Shown here piece by piece: positions 42,198 through 52,443 of a stretch of DNA of 64,000 nucleotides. The DNA is from Nocardioides alpinus. GTDB lineage: Bacteria; Actinomycetota; Actinomycetes; Propionibacteriales; Nocardioidaceae. A program made the position numbers and the translations under genes. Under the pieces are notes generated by a model. The model made no database searches, was not told the DNA's origin, and was given only the letters and a program-made list of their open reading frames with translations. The DNA is taken from positions 434,001-498,000 of the forward strand of contig NZ_FOKC01000002.1 in NCBI RefSeq assembly GCF_900112035.1, written 5' to 3'. The stretch's first letter is position 1. Every line of letters starts with the position of its first letter.

Positions 42198-43412
42198 ATG
42201 CCCGAGGCAGTGATCGTTTCCGCAGCGCGCACCCCCATCGGCCGCGCCAGCAAGGGCTCGCTGAAGGACTTCCGTCCCGACGACCTCACGGCCCTCGCCG
42301 TGCAGGCCGCCCTCGACAAGGTCCCGGACCTCGACCCCGCCGCGATCGAGGACCTTCTCCTCGGATGTGGCCTTCCGGGCGGCGAGTCGGGCAACAACAT
42401 GGCCCGCGTGGTCACCACGCTGCTCGGCCTCGAGGTACCCGGCGCCACCGTCACCCGCTACTGCTCCTCGTCGGTGCAGACCTCCCGGATGGCCTTCCAC
42501 GCCATCAAGGCCGGCGAGGGCGACATCTTCGTCTCCGCCGGCGTCGAGACCGTGTCGCGGTTCGCCAAGGGCACCTCCGACCACCTCCCCGGCACCCGCA
42601 ACCCCCTCTTCGAGGACGCGCAGGCGCGCACCGACGAGTACGCCAAGGGCGGCACGGACTGGCACGACCCGCGCGAGGACGGCAACCTCCCCGACATCTA
42701 CATCGCGATGGGCCAGACGGCCGAGAACGTCGCCCGGATGCGCGGGCTCGACCGCAAGGAGCTCGACGAGTTCGCCGTACGCTCGCAGAACCTCGCCGAG
42801 AAGGCGATCGCTGACGGCTTCTGGGCCCGCGAGATCACCCCGGTCACCACTCCCGACGGCACCGTCGTCAGCAAGGACGACGGCCCGCGCGCAGGAGTGA
42901 CGTACGACGCCATCGCCGGCCTCGACCCGGTCTTCCGCCCCGACGGGGTCGTCACCGCCGGCAACTGCTGCGCGCTCAACGACGGCGCCGCAGCCGTCGT
43001 GATCATGTCGGACACCAGGGCCGCCGAGCTGGGCCTCACCCCGCTCGCCCGGATCGTGTCCACCGGTGTCTCGGGCCTCTCCCCCGAGATCATGGGCCTC
43101 GGCCCCGTCGAGGCGACGAAGAACGCCCTCAAGTACGCCGGCATGTCCATCGGCGACATCGACCTCGTCGAGATCAACGAGGCCTTCGCCGCCCAGGTCG
43201 TGCCGTCCTACCAGGACCTCGGCATCGACCTCGACCGCCTCAACGTCAACGGCGGCGCGATCGCCGTGGGCCACCCCTTCGGAATGACCGGGGCGCGCCT
43301 GCAGAACACGATGCTCAACAGCCTCGACTGGCACGACAAGTCCACCGGCCTGATCACGATGTGCGTCGGGGGCGGCCAGGGCATGGCGATGATCCTCGAG
43401 CGCACCGCCTGA
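42198..43412 (+). CDS. Acetyl-CoA acetyltransferase (thiolase)
   Basis: A 404-residue thiolase, either a biosynthetic acetoacetyl-CoA thiolase or a beta-oxidation thiolase. The acyl-accepting Cys89 is in RYCSSSVQT, His359 in VGHPFGMTGAR and the second Cys389 in MCVGGGQGMAM; NEAFAAQ is intact. Length is normal. The start ATG 42198 has CCGGAG 7-8 nt upstream, and TAGGGT at 42153-42158 is a likely -10. It follows the TetR gene by 53 bp on the same strand, so it may belong to the same regulon. Confidence 0.93.
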   Translation: MPEAVIVSAARTPIGRASKGSLKDFRPDDLTALAVQAALDKVPDLDPAAIEDLLLGCGLPGGESGNNMARVVTTLLGLEVPGATVTRYCSSSVQTSRMAFHAIKAGEGDIFVSAGVETVSRFAKGTSDHLPGTRNPLFEDAQARTDEYAKGGTDWHDPREDGNLPDIYIAMGQTAENVARMRGLDRKELDEFAVRSQNLAEKAIADGFWAREITPVTTPDGTVVSKDDGPRAGVTYDAIAGLDPVFRPDGVVTAGNCCALNDGAAAVVIMSDTRAAELGLTPLARIVSTGVSGLSPEIMGLGPVEATKNALKYAGMSIGDIDLVEINEAFAAQVVPSYQDLGIDLDRLNVNGGAIAVGHPFGMTGARLQNTMLNSLDWHDKSTGLITMCVGGGQGMAMILERTA

Positions 43413-43435
43413 GCCGGATCGCGGCCCGGGCCGAC

Positions 43436-43441
43436 TAGGCT
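43436..43441 (+). promoter_or_regulatory. -10 box for the second MarR gene
   Basis: TAGGCT lies 6 nt before ATG 43448, pointing to leaderless transcription. Confidence 0.4.
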
Positions 43442-43447
43442 CGGGCC

Positions 43448-43939
43448 ATGACCGTGACGGGCGACCCGCGCTGGCTCGACGACTCCCAGCAGCACTCGTG
43501 GCGTGCCCTGATGATGGGCATCACCCTGCTGCTGGAGCGCCTCGACGACGACCTGCGACGCGAGCACCACATGTCGCTCAACGAGTACGAGGTGCTGGTG
43601 CGGCTCTCCGAGCGCCCGGGCCGCGCCATGCGGATGGCCCAGCTGGCCGATGCGATGGCGCACTCGCGCAGCCGCGTGACACACACGGTCGCGCGGATGG
43701 AGGCGGCGGGCTACGTCACCCGGGGCACCACCCCGGAGGACGGTCGCGGCGTCATCGCGACCATGACCGAGCAGGGCCACGAGCTGCTGGTGAGGGCCGC
43801 GCCGTGCCACGTCGAGAGCGTGCGGCGCAACGTCGTCGACCTCGTCGCCGAGGACGACTTCGCCGCCGTGGGACGGGTCTTCGACCGCATCGCCGACCAC
43901 CTCGTCACCCGGCACCCCGAGAGCGAGATCAGGCAGTAG
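43448..43939 (+). CDS. MarR family transcriptional regulator
   Basis: A 163-residue winged-helix protein. MSLNEYEVLVRLSERPGRAMRMAQLADAMAHSRSRVTHTVARMEAAGYV is a full MarR HTH, and TPEDGRGVIATMTEQG is the wing. It is a likely repressor sensing a small ligand; target genes are unknown. The only plausible neighbours are the thiolase upstream on the same strand and ettA, convergent downstream with the stop codons 7 bp apart. I saw no strong palindrome in front of it. Confidence 0.88.
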   Translation: MTVTGDPRWLDDSQQHSWRALMMGITLLLERLDDDLRREHHMSLNEYEVLVRLSERPGRAMRMAQLADAMAHSRSRVTHTVARMEAAGYVTRGTTPEDGRGVIATMTEQGHELLVRAAPCHVESVRRNVVDLVAEDDFAAVGRVFDRIADHLVTRHPESEIRQ

Positions 43940-43945
43940 TCCGGA

Positions 43946-45628
<1,683 letters not shown>

Positions 45629-45635
45629 GCGGGCG

Positions 45636-45641
45636 AGCCTA
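45636..45641 (-). promoter_or_regulatory. -10 box for ettA
   Basis: TAGGCT on the minus strand, 7 nt before the ettA ATG. Confidence 0.4.
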
Positions 45642-45693
45642 CGGGGAAGCGCGCCCGGGCCGACAATCGCAGCGCGCCACCCGGCAGCCGGGG

Positions 45694-45738
45694 GACGTGC
45701 GGCGATCCGGCGGCCCGGACGACCGGGTCGTCACACGC
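45694..45738. repeat. Palindromic repeat, copy 1
   Basis: A 45-bp imperfect palindrome with inner GCGATCCGG and CCGGGTCGTC arms, ending ACACGC. It shares about 85% of its bases with the copy at 55846-55891. Located 13 bp beyond the ssb stop; it could serve as terminator. Confidence 0.6.
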
Positions 45739-45750
45739 ACTCGGCGCGGG

Positions 45751-46176
45751 TCACGCGGCGTGGGACTCGACGACCGGCGCCACGCTCCGGACCTCGGCCG
45801 GCTCCTCTGCCGCCCCCTCGACCGGTGCCGCCTTGGTGAAGGTCGTCGTGCCGTGGGAGAGGTCGTGGCCCACGGAGGTGGCCACCACCTCCCAGGACGT
45901 CTGCGGCTTTCCCTCGCGCTCCCAGACGTTGGCCACGAGCCGCCCGTGGACCACGACGGGGTCGCCGTTGTGCAGCGAGGCTGCGACGTGGCGAGCCAGC
46001 CGGTTCCACACGGTGACGGTGTGCCACGACGTGCGGCCCGTGACCCACTCCCCGTCCCGGAAGCGGGTCGGGGTGCAGGCCATCCGGAACGAGGCGACGT
46101 GACGTCCCTCGGCGACCTCGCGCAGCGTGACGTCGCCGCCGATCCAGCCGGACAGGGTGATCTGGGTGTCGTTCAT
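45751..46176 (-). CDS. ssb: Single-stranded DNA-binding protein
   Basis: A 141-residue OB-fold protein. MNDTQITLSGWIGGDVTLREVAEGRHVASFRMACTPTRF and WHTVTVWNRLARHVAASLHNGDPVVVHGRL are SSB hallmarks. The C-terminus (EVRSVAPVVESHAA) lacks the acidic DDDxPF tip that recruits repair proteins in canonical SSB, so this is probably the second, paralogous SSB (SsbB-like) found in actinobacteria, used in special settings. ATG 46176 is chosen because GGGAG lies 9 nt upstream; ATG 46185 would abut it. Confidence 0.88.
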   Translation of the reverse strand: MNDTQITLSGWIGGDVTLREVAEGRHVASFRMACTPTRFRDGEWVTGRTSWHTVTVWNRLARHVAASLHNGDPVVVHGRLVANVWEREGKPQTSWEVVATSVGHDLSHGTTTFTKAAPVEGAAEEPAEVRSVAPVVESHAA

Positions 46177-46273
46177 CGGTGTCATCTCCCGGTGTCGGGC
46201 GGCGATGGGTCCGCCGCGCTCACCACAAGGCTCGGCAGTTCGACCGACACCAGCGGTCCGTCGCGCGACCGGC

Positions 46274-46309
46274 TGTGGACAACCCGCGATCGGCACCCGC
46301 TGTGGACGA
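46274..46309. promoter_or_regulatory. Two DnaA-box-like sites in the ssb-GTPase gap
   Basis: TGTGGACAA (46274-46282) is the exact complement of the actinobacterial DnaA box TTGTCCACA; TGTGGACGA at 46301-46309 differs at one base. They are 27 bp apart in a 173-bp gap that otherwise holds nothing I recognise. Confidence 0.35.
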
Positions 46310-46349
46310 CCAGCGGCCCGTCAGGCCCCATCAGGGCTGACGCCGGAGC

Positions 46350-48005
46350 TCAGCGCAGCGCGGCCGACAAGCCGTCGCGGACCTCGCCGTAGGACACCAG
46401 CTCGGCCCGGATCGGCTCGACCACCATCGTGGCCGACACCTCCGAGATCGCGTCGCGCAGCCGCTTGTCCGCCGAGCGCGCCCGCTTCCTCGCGGTCAGC
46501 GAGACCAGCCAGCGGCACACCAGGGCCAGGAGCAACCCCAGACCGATCCCGCCCAGCAGCATGAGCGTCGGCAGCGGGAAGGCGCCGACCTCGGGCGTCG
46601 GGGGCTCGGGCAGGCGGGCGTAGGACCCGAACGCCAGCAGCGCCAGCCAGCCGGCACCGACCAGGGCGGAGATGATGAGGACGTACTGCAGGACCCGCAC
46701 CAGTCCGGCCCATGCGGGGATCCTGTCGGCACCGAGGTCGGTGGACGAGACCGCACGGTCGAGGCGGTCGTTGAGGTCGGGCAGGCGCGAGACCGACGCA
46801 GCACGCACGGCGTGCGCCCACGACGGTGCCATGCCCTCGCCCACCTGGTCGGCGAGGGCGCGCACCTCGGTGTCGACGCGGGCGCGCTGGACCCCGGTCG
46901 CCTTCGGCACCGAGGTACGGGACGCGCCGGTCAGCTCCTTGCCGGACGCGCCGAGGTCGAGGTGGAGCCGCTTGAGCGGGTCGGGCTTGAGCCGGGAGAA
47001 CCACGCCGTCACGGGCCAGCCGGTGGCCCGGTTGGCGCGCAGGCGCGTGGAGTCGGACACCGCCTGCACGACGGTCGGCACCCCGGCGGCATCGGCGAAG
47101 GCGTCGTCCAGCGCGGCGATGCGCTCCTTGGACAGCGTCGGCGCCTTGCCGGTGCCCACGGCGTCCTGCAGCCGCTGGGCCGCGGACCTCACGTCGGCCT
47201 CGAGGCGGGAGCGGGTGACCTTCTTCTCCGCGACCCGCTTGGCGATCAGTGCGCGCAGCTCGTCGACGCCCCAGCCCTGGCGGGCGCTGACGGCGAGCAC
47301 CGGGACTCCGGTGAGGCCGTCGGCCTCGAGCAGGCGGCGTACGTCGTCGATCATGGACGCGCGGCGGGCCTCGGGGACCGTGTCGATGTGGTTGAGGACG
47401 ACCAGCATCACGTCGCTGTGCCCGGCGAGGGGCTTGAGGAACCGGTCGTGGATGGCGGCGTCGGCGTACTTCTGCGGGTCGAGCACCCACACGAGCATGT
47501 CCGCGAGCTGGACCAGCCGGTCGACCTCGAGGTGGTGGGAGACCTCGGTGGAGTCGTGGTCGGGCAGGTCGAGCAGCACGACGCCGCGCATCTCGACGTC
47601 CTCGTCGGCCTTGGACAGCATCGAGTCGCGGGTCACCTGGTGGCGGGCCGGGATGCCGAGCCACTCGAGCAGCTCCTCGGCGCCCTCCTTGCCCCAGACG
47701 CAGGCAGTGGCCCAGGAGGTGGTGGGACGGCGTACGCCGACCGCGGCGAGCTCGAGCCCGCTCAGCGCGTTGAAGGTGGAGGACTTGCCGGAGCCGGTCG
47801 CGCCGGCGAGGGCGACCACCGTGTGGTCGGCCGAGAGCTTGAGCCGCCCGGCCGCACGCTCCGCGACGGCTGTGGCGTGGTCGGCGACGTCGTCGTCGAC
47901 GCGTCCGCGGGCGGCTGCGGCCGCGCGCTCGAGACCGTCGACGCGGGCGCCGATGTCAGAGCTCCGGGTGACCAGCTTCTTGGCCCCTTCGAGCAACGAC
48001 GTCAT
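46350..48005 (-). CDS. Large GTPase with C-terminal membrane region (YfjP-like)
   Basis: A 551-residue protein. The G domain occupies about 60-260: P-loop GATGSGKSS, G3 DLPDHDS, G4 likely NHID and a G5-like SARQGWG. Two hydrophobic helices near 445-470 and 485-505 (VLIISALVGAGWLALLAF and LMLLGGIGLGLLLALVCRWLV) anchor it to the membrane. It resembles YfjP/HSR1-related or dynamin-like GTPases found as pairs in actinobacteria. It lies directly downstream of a second, soluble-headed GTPase gene, 42 bp away; both probably act at the membrane together. Confidence 0.82.
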   Translation of the reverse strand: MTSLLEGAKKLVTRSSDIGARVDGLERAAAAARGRVDDDVADHATAVAERAAGRLKLSADHTVVALAGATGSGKSSTFNALSGLELAAVGVRRPTTSWATACVWGKEGAEELLEWLGIPARHQVTRDSMLSKADEDVEMRGVVLLDLPDHDSTEVSHHLEVDRLVQLADMLVWVLDPQKYADAAIHDRFLKPLAGHSDVMLVVLNHIDTVPEARRASMIDDVRRLLEADGLTGVPVLAVSARQGWGVDELRALIAKRVAEKKVTRSRLEADVRSAAQRLQDAVGTGKAPTLSKERIAALDDAFADAAGVPTVVQAVSDSTRLRANRATGWPVTAWFSRLKPDPLKRLHLDLGASGKELTGASRTSVPKATGVQRARVDTEVRALADQVGEGMAPSWAHAVRAASVSRLPDLNDRLDRAVSSTDLGADRIPAWAGLVRVLQYVLIISALVGAGWLALLAFGSYARLPEPPTPEVGAFPLPTLMLLGGIGLGLLLALVCRWLVSLTARKRARSADKRLRDAISEVSATMVVEPIRAELVSYGEVRDGLSAALR

Positions 48006-48047
48006 GACTCCCTCACGGTCCGGGGTGGGTGGGTACGACCCCCAAGA

Positions 48048-49853
48048 CTAGGGGGCGGTGTCGTCACTGGCCGACTCCTGGTGGGCCGGGTCCTGCTGCA
48101 CCCGCGTCGCGGCGTAGCGCAGGTCGTCGACCTTGCGGGCCGCGGCCCGGAGCCGCTCGGGGGCCTCGGGAGAGATCTCGAGGCTGTCGAGCAGCTCGGT
48201 GTAGCGACGGCGCTCGGAGTCGAGGAGGTCGCTGACCGCCACCTCCAGCTGTCGTCGGGCACGTTCGGCGAGCGACCGGACGGCCTGGTCGCCGAACACG
48301 GCCTCGAGCAGCTTCTGGCCCAGCACGGCGGACCCGCCGGCGATGCCGGCCTCGGCCCCGGTGACGCCGGCCGTGTGGGCGAAGACGACCACCATCAGCG
48401 CGACGGAGAGGCCGTTGACGCCGAAGGCGAGGAAGCGTGCGGTCGAGCGCTTGTCGGCACCCTCGCTGCGGACCATCTCGAGCACGTCGGACTGCCAGTC
48501 ACGCACGGCCCGCTCGGCACGGCGACGGAAGTCGCGCGAGGCGCGGCCCAGGTCCTCGCCCGCGTCGCGCAGCAGGATCTGGCCTGCTGCGGTGCCGCGC
48601 CACGAGGCCTCGGCGCGCTCGGCAGCGGCCTCGGCGTGCTCGAGGACGAGCGTCTCGAGTCCCGACTCGACGGCGACGGTCACCCGCTCGGCCTGCTGGG
48701 GCTTGCCCTTGACCGCGTTGACGACGCGGTCGCGGAGCCAGCCGACCTTGGTCTCCAGCGACTTGAGCAGCTCGCCGGTGCCGACGAACTCCTGCCAGCG
48801 GGCGAGCACCTCACCGCGCAGCAGCGTGCCGTCCGCGGAGGCCTCCGCGATCTGCGCCACGGCCCGGTCGTAGGCCTCGTTGGCGTCCTCGCGCAGGCGG
48901 CGTACGGCGTCGGTCTGCTCGGTCGCGGCGTCCGCCACGGTGTGCGTACGACGGGCGAGCGTACGCACGGCGCCGTCGAGGGTCTGCTGGACGACCGCGC
49001 CACGGGCGTCCTGGTCGTCGGCCAGCGCCTGCAGCCACTGCCGGATCTCGATGACCGAGGTCGAGGGCAGCAGCCCCATCTCGGAGACCTCGCCCTCCTC
49101 GACGGTGAAGAGCGGGGAGTCCTTGAGGCCGCGGCTGGCCAGCATCCTGGCGAGGTGGGTGGAGATGGTCTCGACGGCGTCGGCCGGGGTGCGGTCCAGC
49201 ACGATGGCGACCGCGGCCGAGCGCTCCGCGGCCTTGCGGAGGAAGTCCCACGGCACCTGGTCGGCGTAGCGGGCAGCCGACGTGACGAACAGCCACAGGT
49301 CGGCAGCAGCGAGCAGCTGGGCAGCGAGGACCCGGTTGCGCTCCTCGACCGAGTCGATGTCGGGCGCGTCGAGGATGGCCAGCCCGGGCGTCATTGCCGG
49401 CGAGGCCACCAGCTGCAGCGCCTCGGGGTCGTTGGTCTGGCGCGCGACGCGCTCGAGCTCGGGCAGCAGGCGGTCCTGGCCGAACCACTTGGCGTCGTCG
49501 GGGTGGTGCACCAGGACGGGAGATCTCGTGGTCGGGCGGAGGACGCCCGGGGTGGTCACGCGGGTGCCGACGAGGGAGTTGACCAGCGTCGACTTGCCGG
49601 CGCCCGTCGAGCCGCCGACGACGGCGAGCAGGGGGGCGTCGAGGGTCATGAGGCGCGGGATGACGTAGTCCTCGAGCTGGTCGACCATCTCGGTGCGCGC
49701 GTCGCGCTGCTCAGCGGCTCCGGGCAGCTCGAGCGGAAGCCGGGCCTCCTGCAGCGCGCCACGCATGCGCACCAGCGCGGTGACCATCTCGGTCGTGGCA
49801 TCGGGCGTGCGACGGCCGGGGAACGGCGTCTGGTCCGCCTCGTGCTCACTCAT
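48048..49853 (-). CDS. Dynamin-like GTPase
   Basis: A 601-residue protein. The P-loop GGSTGAGKSTLVNSL lies at about 78-92, G3 is DAPDIDS and G4 is probably LDRTPAD in place of TKxD. A long helical stalk with many Arg/Glu/Ala follows, and one or two hydrophobic helices (near 470-515, NGLSVALMVVVFAHTAGVTGAEAG) could insert in the membrane. This matches bacterial dynamin-related proteins that work in pairs on membranes. ATG 49853 overlaps the PrsW stop as ATGA; the much longer open frame runs through the PrsW gene in another frame. Confidence 0.82.
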   Translation of the reverse strand: MSEHEADQTPFPGRRTPDATTEMVTALVRMRGALQEARLPLELPGAAEQRDARTEMVDQLEDYVIPRLMTLDAPLLAVVGGSTGAGKSTLVNSLVGTRVTTPGVLRPTTRSPVLVHHPDDAKWFGQDRLLPELERVARQTNDPEALQLVASPAMTPGLAILDAPDIDSVEERNRVLAAQLLAAADLWLFVTSAARYADQVPWDFLRKAAERSAAVAIVLDRTPADAVETISTHLARMLASRGLKDSPLFTVEEGEVSEMGLLPSTSVIEIRQWLQALADDQDARGAVVQQTLDGAVRTLARRTHTVADAATEQTDAVRRLREDANEAYDRAVAQIAEASADGTLLRGEVLARWQEFVGTGELLKSLETKVGWLRDRVVNAVKGKPQQAERVTVAVESGLETLVLEHAEAAAERAEASWRGTAAGQILLRDAGEDLGRASRDFRRRAERAVRDWQSDVLEMVRSEGADKRSTARFLAFGVNGLSVALMVVVFAHTAGVTGAEAGIAGGSAVLGQKLLEAVFGDQAVRSLAERARRQLEVAVSDLLDSERRRYTELLDSLEISPEAPERLRAAARKVDDLRYAATRVQQDPAHQESASDDTAP

Positions 49854-50968
49854 CGGGTGGGTACCACCTGTCCGGGGAAGGAGATGTAGGGACGGATCCG
49901 GCCGAGCTCCTCGACGTGCTCCTGGCCGCGGACGCTGAAGTCGGCGGGCGCGGTGCCGCGCAGGTAGCGGTGGTGGAGGTAGCCGAGCTCGATGGCTGCA
50001 GCCTGGTAGTCCCGCATGCCGCGCTCGGCCAGGGAGCCGCCCTGCTCCCGCGCCCAGCGGCGGGCGTGGCGGCGGGCGCGCAGGTCGACGAGCCACGGGA
50101 TGTCGCTCGAGGGCAGCAGACCGCGGTCGGCGGCGTCCTGCAGGGCTGCGGACAGCAGGGGACGCTCGGAGCGGCGGCGGTAGACCGCGAAGGCGACCAC
50201 GGCCAGGAACGCGGGGAACATCAGCGTGCCGTAGACGATGAAGAAGTGGCCCGTGCCCGAGAGGGTCGAGGTGTTCCAGAGGCCGTGCAGGAACGCGGCG
50301 ACGGCGAAGCCGGCGAGCGGCGCCAGCACCCGGACCCACAGGCGTCGCGAGGCGATCGCGAGGCCTACGCCGATGCCGATGAAGGCGGTGAAGAAGGGGT
50401 GCGCGAACGGGCTGACCACACCGCGGAGGATGAAGGTGCCGGTCAGCGCCGTGGTGCCGCCCGGGCCCAGGCCGTCGGTGCCGTCGTAGGCGGCGGCGAG
50501 GTAGAGGATGTTCTCGGTGAAGGCGAAGCCGATACCGACCATGCCGGCGTAGACGATGCCGTCCAGCACGCCGTCGAGCTCGTGGCGCCGCCACCACAGG
50601 AGCAGCAGGAGGAAGGCCCCCTTGGTCGCCTCCTCGGTGATCGGTGCGACGACGGACAGGCTGTCGCGCTCGCTGGCACCGCCGACCAGGCCGATGCCCT
50701 GGAAGACGAGCGCGGCCGCCGTGGCGACGAAGGCACCCCAGAGGAGTCCTGCGACCAGGAGGTTGCGCGGCTCGGGCTCGTAGCGGTCCAGCCACATGAA
50801 GCAGCCGACGAGCGGACCCACCGGCACCGCTGCCAGCACCGCCGCGAGGGCGAGCGAGCGAGGAGCACCGGACAGACCGACGACCAGGGCCATGGCCAGG
50901 CCGCCGAGGAGGACGAGGACGCCCACCACGACGGTGAACGCGACACTGTCGCGACGGCCTCGATGCAT
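49850..50968 (-). CDS. PrsW family intramembrane metalloprotease
   Basis: A 372-residue protein with about eight hydrophobic segments. The family's motifs are present: ITEEATKGAF (the EExxK motif), VYAGMVGIGFAFTENILYL and FAHPFFTAFIGIG, and HGLWNT, with Glu and His residues expected to bind zinc. PrsW cuts anti-sigma factors in Bacillus; targets here are unknown. It is the first gene of a minus-strand operon with the two GTPases (4-bp ATGA overlap). A TAGGGT box lies 6 nt before the ATG. Confidence 0.9.
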   Translation of the reverse strand: MHRGRRDSVAFTVVVGVLVLLGGLAMALVVGLSGAPRSLALAAVLAAVPVGPLVGCFMWLDRYEPEPRNLLVAGLLWGAFVATAAALVFQGIGLVGGASERDSLSVVAPITEEATKGAFLLLLLWWRRHELDGVLDGIVYAGMVGIGFAFTENILYLAAAYDGTDGLGPGGTTALTGTFILRGVVSPFAHPFFTAFIGIGVGLAIASRRLWVRVLAPLAGFAVAAFLHGLWNTSTLSGTGHFFIVYGTLMFPAFLAVVAFAVYRRRSERPLLSAALQDAADRGLLPSSDIPWLVDLRARRHARRWAREQGGSLAERGMRDYQAAAIELGYLHHRYLRGTAPADFSVRGQEHVEELGRIRPYISFPGQVVPTR

Positions 50969-50974
50969 GGATCG

Positions 50975-50980
50975 ACCCTA
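50975..50980 (-). promoter_or_regulatory. -10 box for the PrsW-GTPase operon
   Basis: TAGGGT on the minus strand, 6 nt before ATG 50968. Confidence 0.4.
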
Positions 50981-51060
50981 ACGGAGCAGCGCGCTCGAAC
51001 CCGCCTCCCCGCACCCCTACGGGCGGAAGGTCCGGGCCTGCCTACGCCGCGCGTTCGTCG

Positions 51061-51066
51061 TACAGT
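51061..51066 (+). promoter_or_regulatory. -10 box for pepP
   Basis: TACAGT lies 6 nt before GTG 51073; the divergent PrsW promoter is about 80 bp away. Confidence 0.4.
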
Positions 51067-51072
51067 GACCGC

Positions 51073-52443
51073 GTGAGCGAGACGACTGACGAGACCCCCG
51101 CCGACCCCAAGACCGAGTCGCACGACCCGGCCGTGCCGGCGGCCTATGCCGCCTTCATGCGCGAGGGCTGGGGCAACCGTGACCTGGAGCTGCCGCGCCA
51201 CCCCATCGCCGACTGGGCCGCGGCCCGCCGCGCCAAGCTGGCCGAGGCGTTCCCCGGCGAGCGGCTGGTGCTGCCGGCCGGCACCTACAAGGTGCGGGCG
51301 AACGACACCGACTACCGCTTCCGCCCCGACACGGCTCACACCTACTTCACCGGCAACCAGACCTCCGACGCCGTGCTGGTCGTCGAGGACGGGGAGTCGG
51401 TGCTCTACGCCCGCCCGCGGTCCGAGCGCGACACCGACGAGTTCTTCCGCGACCGGCAGTACGGCGAGCTGTGGGCCGGCCGTCGTCCGTCCGCCCAGGA
51501 GATCTCCGACTCCCTCGGCATCGAGGTCCGGCACGTGAAGGACCTGCCGTCCTTCGACGACGACCGCAAGACCCGCGACCTCACCACCGACCAGGACCTT
51601 GGACGGGTGGCCGACGAGCTGCGGCTCGTCAAGGACGAGTGGGAGGTCGCCGAGCTGCAGGAGGCGTGCGACATCACCACCCTCGGCTTCGAGGACTCGG
51701 TCCGCGAGTGGGACCGGGTCCTGGAGTTCGGCGAGCGCTGGATCGAGGGCACCTTCTTCCGCCGCGCCCGCGCGATGGGCAACGACATCGGCTACGACTC
51801 GATCTGCGCCGGCGGCTCGCACGCCACGACGCTGCACTGGATCGACAACACCGGCGCGATAGAGCCCGGCAAGCTGGTCCTGCTCGACATGGGCGTGGAG
51901 GGCCACAACCTCTACACCGCCGACGTGACCCGCACCCTCCCGGTGGACGGCACCTTCACGCCGCTGCAGCGCGACCTGTACGACCTGGTCTTCACGGCCC
52001 AGCAGAAGGGCATCGAGGCCGTACGCCCCGGCGTCCCGTTCCTCGCCGCGCACCACGCGGCGATGGAGGTGCTGGCCCACGGGCTCGCCGACATGGGTCT
52101 GCTGCCGGTCTCCGCCGAGGAGGCGCTGGACCCGGAGTCGAAGCTCTACGCGCGCTGGACGCTGCACGGCACCTCGCACATGCTCGGCATGGACGTCCAC
52201 GACTGCGGCCGTACGTCGGTCGACATCTACCCCAAGGGCGACCTGGCCGAGGGCATGGTCCTCACCGTCGAGCCCGGTCTCTACTTCCAGGAGGACGACC
52301 TGCTCGTCCCCGAGGAGCTGCGCGGCATCGGCATCAGGATCGAGGACGACATCCTCGTCACCGCCGACGGCAGCACCAACCTCTCGGCCTCGCTCCCCCG
52401 CACGTCGGCGGACGTGGAGGAGTGGATGGGCTCGCGCAGGTAG
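51073..52443 (+). CDS. pepP: Xaa-Pro aminopeptidase (M24B)
   Basis: A 456-residue dinuclear metallopeptidase that removes N-terminal residues preceding proline. The N-terminal domain (about 1-180) includes YRFRPDTAHTYFTGNQ; the pita-bread domain has metal ligands in LLDMGVEGHNLYTADVTRT (two Asp), HGTSHMLGMDVHD (His), TVEPGLYF (Glu) and IRIEDDI (Glu). Length is typical. GTG 51073 is supported by the TACAGT box. Its TAG overlaps the GTG of rlmC by one base, so the two are translationally coupled. Confidence 0.95.
   Translation: MSETTDETPADPKTESHDPAVPAAYAAFMREGWGNRDLELPRHPIADWAAARRAKLAEAFPGERLVLPAGTYKVRANDTDYRFRPDTAHTYFTGNQTSDAVLVVEDGESVLYARPRSERDTDEFFRDRQYGELWAGRRPSAQEISDSLGIEVRHVKDLPSFDDDRKTRDLTTDQDLGRVADELRLVKDEWEVAELQEACDITTLGFEDSVREWDRVLEFGERWIEGTFFRRARAMGNDIGYDSICAGGSHATTLHWIDNTGAIEPGKLVLLDMGVEGHNLYTADVTRTLPVDGTFTPLQRDLYDLVFTAQQKGIEAVRPGVPFLAAHHAAMEVLAHGLADMGLLPVSAEEALDPESKLYARWTLHGTSHMLGMDVHDCGRTSVDIYPKGDLAEGMVLTVEPGLYFQEDDLLVPEELRGIGIRIEDDILVTADGSTNLSASLPRTSADVEEWMGSRR

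Noticed and set aside
43400..43447. Palindromic GC-rich stretch after the thiolase as another copy of the 45-bp repeat
   Set aside because: It shares only a short GCCGGATCG-like core and lacks the conserved arms.
46177..46349. Origin of replication suggested by DnaA-like boxes
   Set aside because: Only two boxes, no AT-rich unwinding region, and no dnaA, dnaN, parAB or gyr genes nearby.
46350..50968. Anti-phage dynamin defence system
   Set aside because: The GTPases look like widely conserved actinobacterial genes amid housekeeping DNA, with no other defence genes; there is no specific support.
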